Part shown: piece by piece, positions 6,953 through 9,929 of the stretch
Position numbering within the stretch: position 1 is the stretch's first letter
How the letters are laid out: every line of letters begins with the position of its first letter
Origin: Actinomycetota bacterium
GTDB lineage: Bacteria > Actinomycetota > Actinomycetes > Nanopelagicales > Nanopelagicaceae
Reading direction: 5' to 3'
NCBI GenBank assembly: GCA_009700715.1
Contig: WLLM01000019.1
Location: forward strand, 1 to 9,929
Length of the DNA: 9,929 nucleotides
Program-made: the position numbers and the translations under genes
Notes under the pieces: generated by a model
Databases searched by the model: none
Told to the model about the DNA's origin: nothing
The model's input: the letters and a program-made list of their open reading frames with translations, nothing else

Positions 6953-9313
6953 GTGGCTAAGAGAAAACGCACCTCAGCAAGTAAATCAAGTGGCGCCGGA
7001 AAATCGGCAGCCTCTTTTCTCGGCCGCGTACTAAGCGCTCTCTGGCGCAACTTAGCCAAAGCCCTCGGTTCATCCGTTCGCTTCTTAGCTCGCGGGGCTC
7101 GAGATTTAGATCCCGCACATCATCGCGACGGTCTCGCTTTCTTGCTTTTGATTTTGGCCCTAGCCGCCTTTGCCGGAACTTGGTTTGCCGCAGATAACTT
7201 TGTGGGTCGCAACCTTTACGCAGTTATTTATGGAGCATTTGGCCGTATCGGATTCTTTGCACCTCTACTTGCTCTCTACTTTGCATTTCGCTTATTTCGA
7301 ACACCCGATGATCACAAGGCGACATCAAGAATCGTTGTCGGCGTCGTAACACTTGTTGTTAGCGCAACTGGTTTAGCACATCTACTAAACGGCTCACTTG
7401 GCGCTGTTAATCCAACTGGCGCAACAGCAATGCGCCATGGTGGGGGATGGTTGGGTTACGCGGTTGCGATGCCGTTAGAAGCGCTAATGACCTCACTGCT
7501 TGCATACCCATTCTTAATTGCGCTTTTCTTCTTTGGAATTTTGGTCACCACTGCTACTCCGCTTTCATCTGTTGCAATTCGCGTTAAGAACACATTCATT
7601 TGGCTTTGGTCAAAGCGTCCGCAACGTGAAGAATCTGATTTCGAGATTACAGATACGCCGCCTTTTGAAACGCCAGTAGTTGCCTGGAATCAGCACGCAG
7701 ACGAAGATATGGAAGATGAGATTGATGAAGAGTCATTCGATGAAGAATTTACCGTTGAAGTTCCTCGCGTAGTACAGGCCCCAACTGTCGCAGCAAGTGC
7801 ACCAGCTCCTTCTGGCAAGCGGCCTGAACAATTGTTATTAACGGCAGATTCTCATTACACACTTCCGCCGCAAGATTTGTTACGTACCGGACCAGCAGCC
7901 AAGGCAAAATCTAAGGCGAATGACACAGTAGTTGCAGCTTTAACAGAAGTGTTCCTACAGTTTGAAATCGATGCGCAAGTTACTGGCTTTATGCGTGGCC
8001 CAACAGTTACGCGCTACGAAGTCGAACTCGGCAATGCGGTAAAGGTAGAACGAATTACTGCGTTAGCAAAGAATATTTCATATGCTGTTGCATCCAGCGA
8101 TGTTCGCATCCTTTCTCCAATTCCTGGTAAGTCTGCAGTAGGTATCGAAATTCCAAATACTGATCGTGAGATCGTTGCTTTAGGCGATGTTATGCGCTCA
8201 ACTGTCGCCGGTCAGGACCACCATCCGATGTTGGTTGCTCTTGGTAAAGATGTAGAAGGAAACTTCGTCTGCGCTAACTTGGCGAAGATGCCGCACTTGT
8301 TGGTGGCAGGCGCAACTGGCGCAGGAAAATCTTCAATGATCAACGCGATGATTACCTCAATTTTGATGCGCGCGACCCCTGATGATGTCCGTTTAGTTCT
8401 GATCGATCCAAAGCGCGTTGAGTTAACCGCATACGAGGGCATCCCACATTTAATTACGCCAATCATTACCAACCCTAAGAAAGCAGCGGATGCACTGACT
8501 TGGGTAGTACGCGAAATGGATCTTCGCTATGAAGATCTTTCAACATTTGGTTTTAGACATATCGATGATTTCAATAAAGCAGTACGTGCGGGCAAAGTGA
8601 TTCCACCTCCAGGCAGCGATCGCGTTGTCGAGCCTTACCCATACTTACTTGTAATTATCGACGAGCTCGCCGATTTGATGATGGTTGCGGCTCGCGAAGT
8701 TGAAGAATCGGTTGTCCGAATTACACAACTGGCACGTTCTGCAGGTATTCACTTAGTTCTTGCTACACAACGCCCATCAGTTGATGTTGTTACAGGTTTG
8801 ATTAAAGCCAACGTTCCGTCACGACTTTCCTTTGCAACAAGTTCGCTCGCTGATAGCCGCGTTATCTTAGATAGCCCAGGTGCCGAGAAATTAGTTGGAC
8901 AAGGTGATGGTTTATTTATTCCAATGGGCGCCTCGCGCGCGATCCGTATTCAAGGCGCTTACGTTTCAGAGCGCGAAATCGAAGCGGTTACAAACCATGT
9001 TAAGAAGCAACTTTCACCGCGCTATCGCGAAGATGTGACCGCACCTCCTCAGTCATCAAAGATGATCGATAAAGAAATTGGCGACGATTTAGATTTGCTT
9101 CTGCAAGCCATTGAATTAGTTGTTGGAACGCAATTTGGTTCGACTTCAATGCTGCAACGCAAACTTAGAGTTGGTTTTGCAAAAGCAGGGCGTTTAATGG
9201 ATCTAATGGAGTCGCGGGGAATCGTAGGACCATCTGAAGGTTCTAAGGCGCGAACCGTCATGGTTAAGCCTGACGAACTAGATTCAGTTCTTGCCACGCT
9301 CCGCGATTACTAA
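6953..9313 (+). CDS. ftsK: DNA translocase FtsK
   Basis: FtsK (786 residues) anchors at the division septum and pumps double-stranded DNA so chromosomes clear the septum. After a basic N-terminus (MAKRKR and further Lys/Arg to about residue 50) come about four membrane segments, roughly 60-80, 90-113, 126-147 and 168-200. A short, very acidic linker follows (about 226-266), much shorter than that of E. coli FtsK. The motor domain has Walker A GATGAGKS at 453-460 (Lys459) and Walker B VIIDELADL at 567-575 (Asp570, Glu571), then LATQRPSVDVVTG and RLSFATSSLADSRVILD. The C-terminal winged-helix gamma domain, about 705-786, includes STSMLQRKLRVGFAKAGRLM and is expected to read polar DNA motifs. 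The start is GTG at 6953, 17 bp after rnj, with no usable Shine-Dalgarno. All parts are present, so it should be functional. Confidence 0.97.
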   Translation: MAKRKRTSASKSSGAGKSAASFLGRVLSALWRNLAKALGSSVRFLARGARDLDPAHHRDGLAFLLLILALAAFAGTWFAADNFVGRNLYAVIYGAFGRIGFFAPLLALYFAFRLFRTPDDHKATSRIVVGVVTLVVSATGLAHLLNGSLGAVNPTGATAMRHGGGWLGYAVAMPLEALMTSLLAYPFLIALFFFGILVTTATPLSSVAIRVKNTFIWLWSKRPQREESDFEITDTPPFETPVVAWNQHADEDMEDEIDEESFDEEFTVEVPRVVQAPTVAASAPAPSGKRPEQLLLTADSHYTLPPQDLLRTGPAAKAKSKANDTVVAALTEVFLQFEIDAQVTGFMRGPTVTRYEVELGNAVKVERITALAKNISYAVASSDVRILSPIPGKSAVGIEIPNTDREIVALGDVMRSTVAGQDHHPMLVALGKDVEGNFVCANLAKMPHLLVAGATGAGKSSMINAMITSILMRATPDDVRLVLIDPKRVELTAYEGIPHLITPIITNPKKAADALTWVVREMDLRYEDLSTFGFRHIDDFNKAVRAGKVIPPPGSDRVVEPYPYLLVIIDELADLMMVAAREVEESVVRITQLARSAGIHLVLATQRPSVDVVTGLIKANVPSRLSFATSSLADSRVILDSPGAEKLVGQGDGLFIPMGASRAIRIQGAYVSEREIEAVTNHVKKQLSPRYREDVTAPPQSSKMIDKEIGDDLDLLLQAIELVVGTQFGSTSMLQRKLRVGFAKAGRLMDLMESRGIVGPSEGSKARTVMVKPDELDSVLATLRDY

Positions 9314-9453
9314 TTCGCGCCAAGCCAACCGAAAAGGGGACTACCTCTAGGGGTGATTTCACTCGGTATTCATGGATATGGCTATCGCTGAGGTGATTGC
9401 AGTTCTAGACTTTACCTAAGATTTTCTCCGGGTACTTAACATTGCGAGCAATA
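9314..9453. other. 140-bp intergenic region between ftsK and the RodZ-like gene, no gene seen
   Basis: This is the longest gap in the window. I see no tRNA, no strong hairpin with a U-tract and no conserved coding frame. The only pairing I found is ACCGA with TCGGT across about 25 bases near 9330-9370, which is weak. A 15-codon frame at 9372-9419 has no Shine-Dalgarno. AT-rich -10-like hexamers occur at 9417-9422 (TAAGAT) and 9437-9442 (TAACAT), so the region probably holds the promoter of the next gene. Confidence 0.55.
9437..9442 (+). promoter_or_regulatory. Candidate -10 element (TAACAT) upstream of the RodZ-like gene
   Basis: TAACAT fits TANNNT and ends 11 nt before the ATG at 9454, predicting a leader of only about four or five bases. 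A competing hexamer, TAAGAT at 9417-9422, is identical to the one before ftsK. It would give a leader of about 25 bases with no clear Shine-Dalgarno. Neither has a convincing -35 at standard spacing. Confidence 0.3.
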
Positions 9454-9929
9454 ATGTCACTAGGTCAATTCATGCAAGGAGCGCGCGAAAGCGCTGGCCT
9501 TAGTATTGACGAACTCGCATCACGCGTAAGCGTTCGCCCCGGATTACTTATTGAGATGGAAAAGAACAAGTTCGTAAACTGTGGAGGCGATACCTACGCA
9601 CGTGGACATCTTCGCAATATCGCTGTTCATATATTCGTAGAGCCACAGACGCTAATTGATCTTTACAACGAAGAACATTCAACCGAGTCTCGCAAAATCC
9701 ACGACATGTTGGTGGAAAACAATGTAACCCGAATTCCAACTGAACGTAAATCAATATCTCCAAAAACGCTGGCACTTGCTTCAGTGGTTGTTCTGGCAGC
9801 AATCGGTGTCGGGCAGATAGTTATTTCTAATTCAAAGACAACAGTGATTCCAGTGGCTACTGCTTCCAAGCCTGCAACAGCAACCCCAAGCGCTTCACCA
9901 TCGGTTCAGCCTTCGCAGTCGGCGGAAAC
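9454..9929 (+). CDS. rodZ: RodZ-like helix-turn-helix membrane protein, N-terminal part (3' end outside window)
   Basis: The frame is open from the ATG at 9454 to the window end (158 codons plus two bases). It begins MSLGQFMQGARESAGLSIDE, the usual opening of the RodZ-type helix-turn-helix domain (about residues 3-70, with GDTYARGHLRNIA at 45-57). A basic patch (about 93-104) precedes one membrane segment at about 105-125 (KTLALASVVVLAAIGVGQIVI). A Thr/Pro/Ser/Ala-rich stretch then continues to the edge, resembling the extracytoplasmic linker before the C-terminal domain of this family. RodZ-like proteins link the MreB cytoskeleton or wall-synthesis machinery to the membrane. In Actinobacteria lacking MreB the role is less clear, so function here is inferred from architecture. 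Met7 is an alternative start, but the ATG at 9454 keeps the conserved residues. The position after ftsK fits an envelope/division role. Confidence 0.85.
   Translation, partial: MSLGQFMQGARESAGLSIDELASRVSVRPGLLIEMEKNKFVNCGGDTYARGHLRNIAVHIFVEPQTLIDLYNEEHSTESRKIHDMLVENNVTRIPTERKSISPKTLALASVVVLAAIGVGQIVISNSKTTVIPVATASKPATATPSASPSVQPSQSAE

Noticed and set aside
9372..9419. A 15-codon frame between ftsK and the RodZ-like gene as a leader peptide
   Set aside because: It has no Shine-Dalgarno, no run of regulatory codons and no attenuator-like hairpins after it. A frame this short is expected by chance.
9548..9869. Minus-strand open frames opposite the RodZ-like gene
   Set aside because: They show no family resemblance, while the plus-strand frame has a clear helix-turn-helix domain, a membrane segment and a linker. 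They are frame shadows.

Overview
The window is a compact chromosomal segment from what is most likely an actinobacterium. The core gene order pnp - M16 peptidase - dapB - (insert) - thyX - dapA - rnj - ftsK is the one I know from mycobacteria, Streptomyces and other Actinobacteria. Base composition is only moderate in G+C by eye, spacers are very short, and recognisable Shine-Dalgarno sites are scarce. I infer a streamlined actinobacterium, for example the freshwater acI/Nanopelagicales lineage. That placement rests on gene order and composition, not on a marker gene.

Layout. Bases 1-2491 are a plus-strand run: the 3' end of pnp, an M16 zinc peptidase, dapB (starting in an ATGA overlap with the peptidase stop) and a small CxxC glutaredoxin-like protein. 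Bases 2562-3550 are a minus-strand azlC-azlD pair, predicted branched-chain amino acid exporter subunits. The pair converges on the glutaredoxin gene and diverges from thyX. The 70 bp between the convergent stop codons is two copies of a 35-bp direct repeat. Bases 3611-9313 are a second plus-strand run, thyX-dapA-rnj-ftsK, with exactly 17 bp in each of the three gaps. After a 140-bp gap with no gene, a RodZ-like helix-turn-helix membrane protein starts at 9454 and runs off the end of the window.

How the genes fit together. DapA and DapB catalyse consecutive steps of the diaminopimelate/lysine pathway, which feeds peptidoglycan. ThyX makes dTMP for DNA. PNPase and RNase J are RNA-decay and processing enzymes. 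FtsK couples septation to chromosome segregation, and RodZ-like proteins link the cytoskeleton and cell wall. This is a housekeeping cluster for growth and division. AzlCD plus the glutaredoxin gene is the one accessory-looking block, and it sits inside the conserved order.

I found no mobile element, CRISPR array, tRNA, rRNA, defence system or biosynthetic cluster, and no convincing undescribed system. The signals most worth a second look are the 35-bp duplication filling the convergent junction, and a recurring actinobacterial -10 motif placed 6-7 nt before the starts of thyX, dapA and ftsK, which suggests leaderless transcripts starting within or just before the run.
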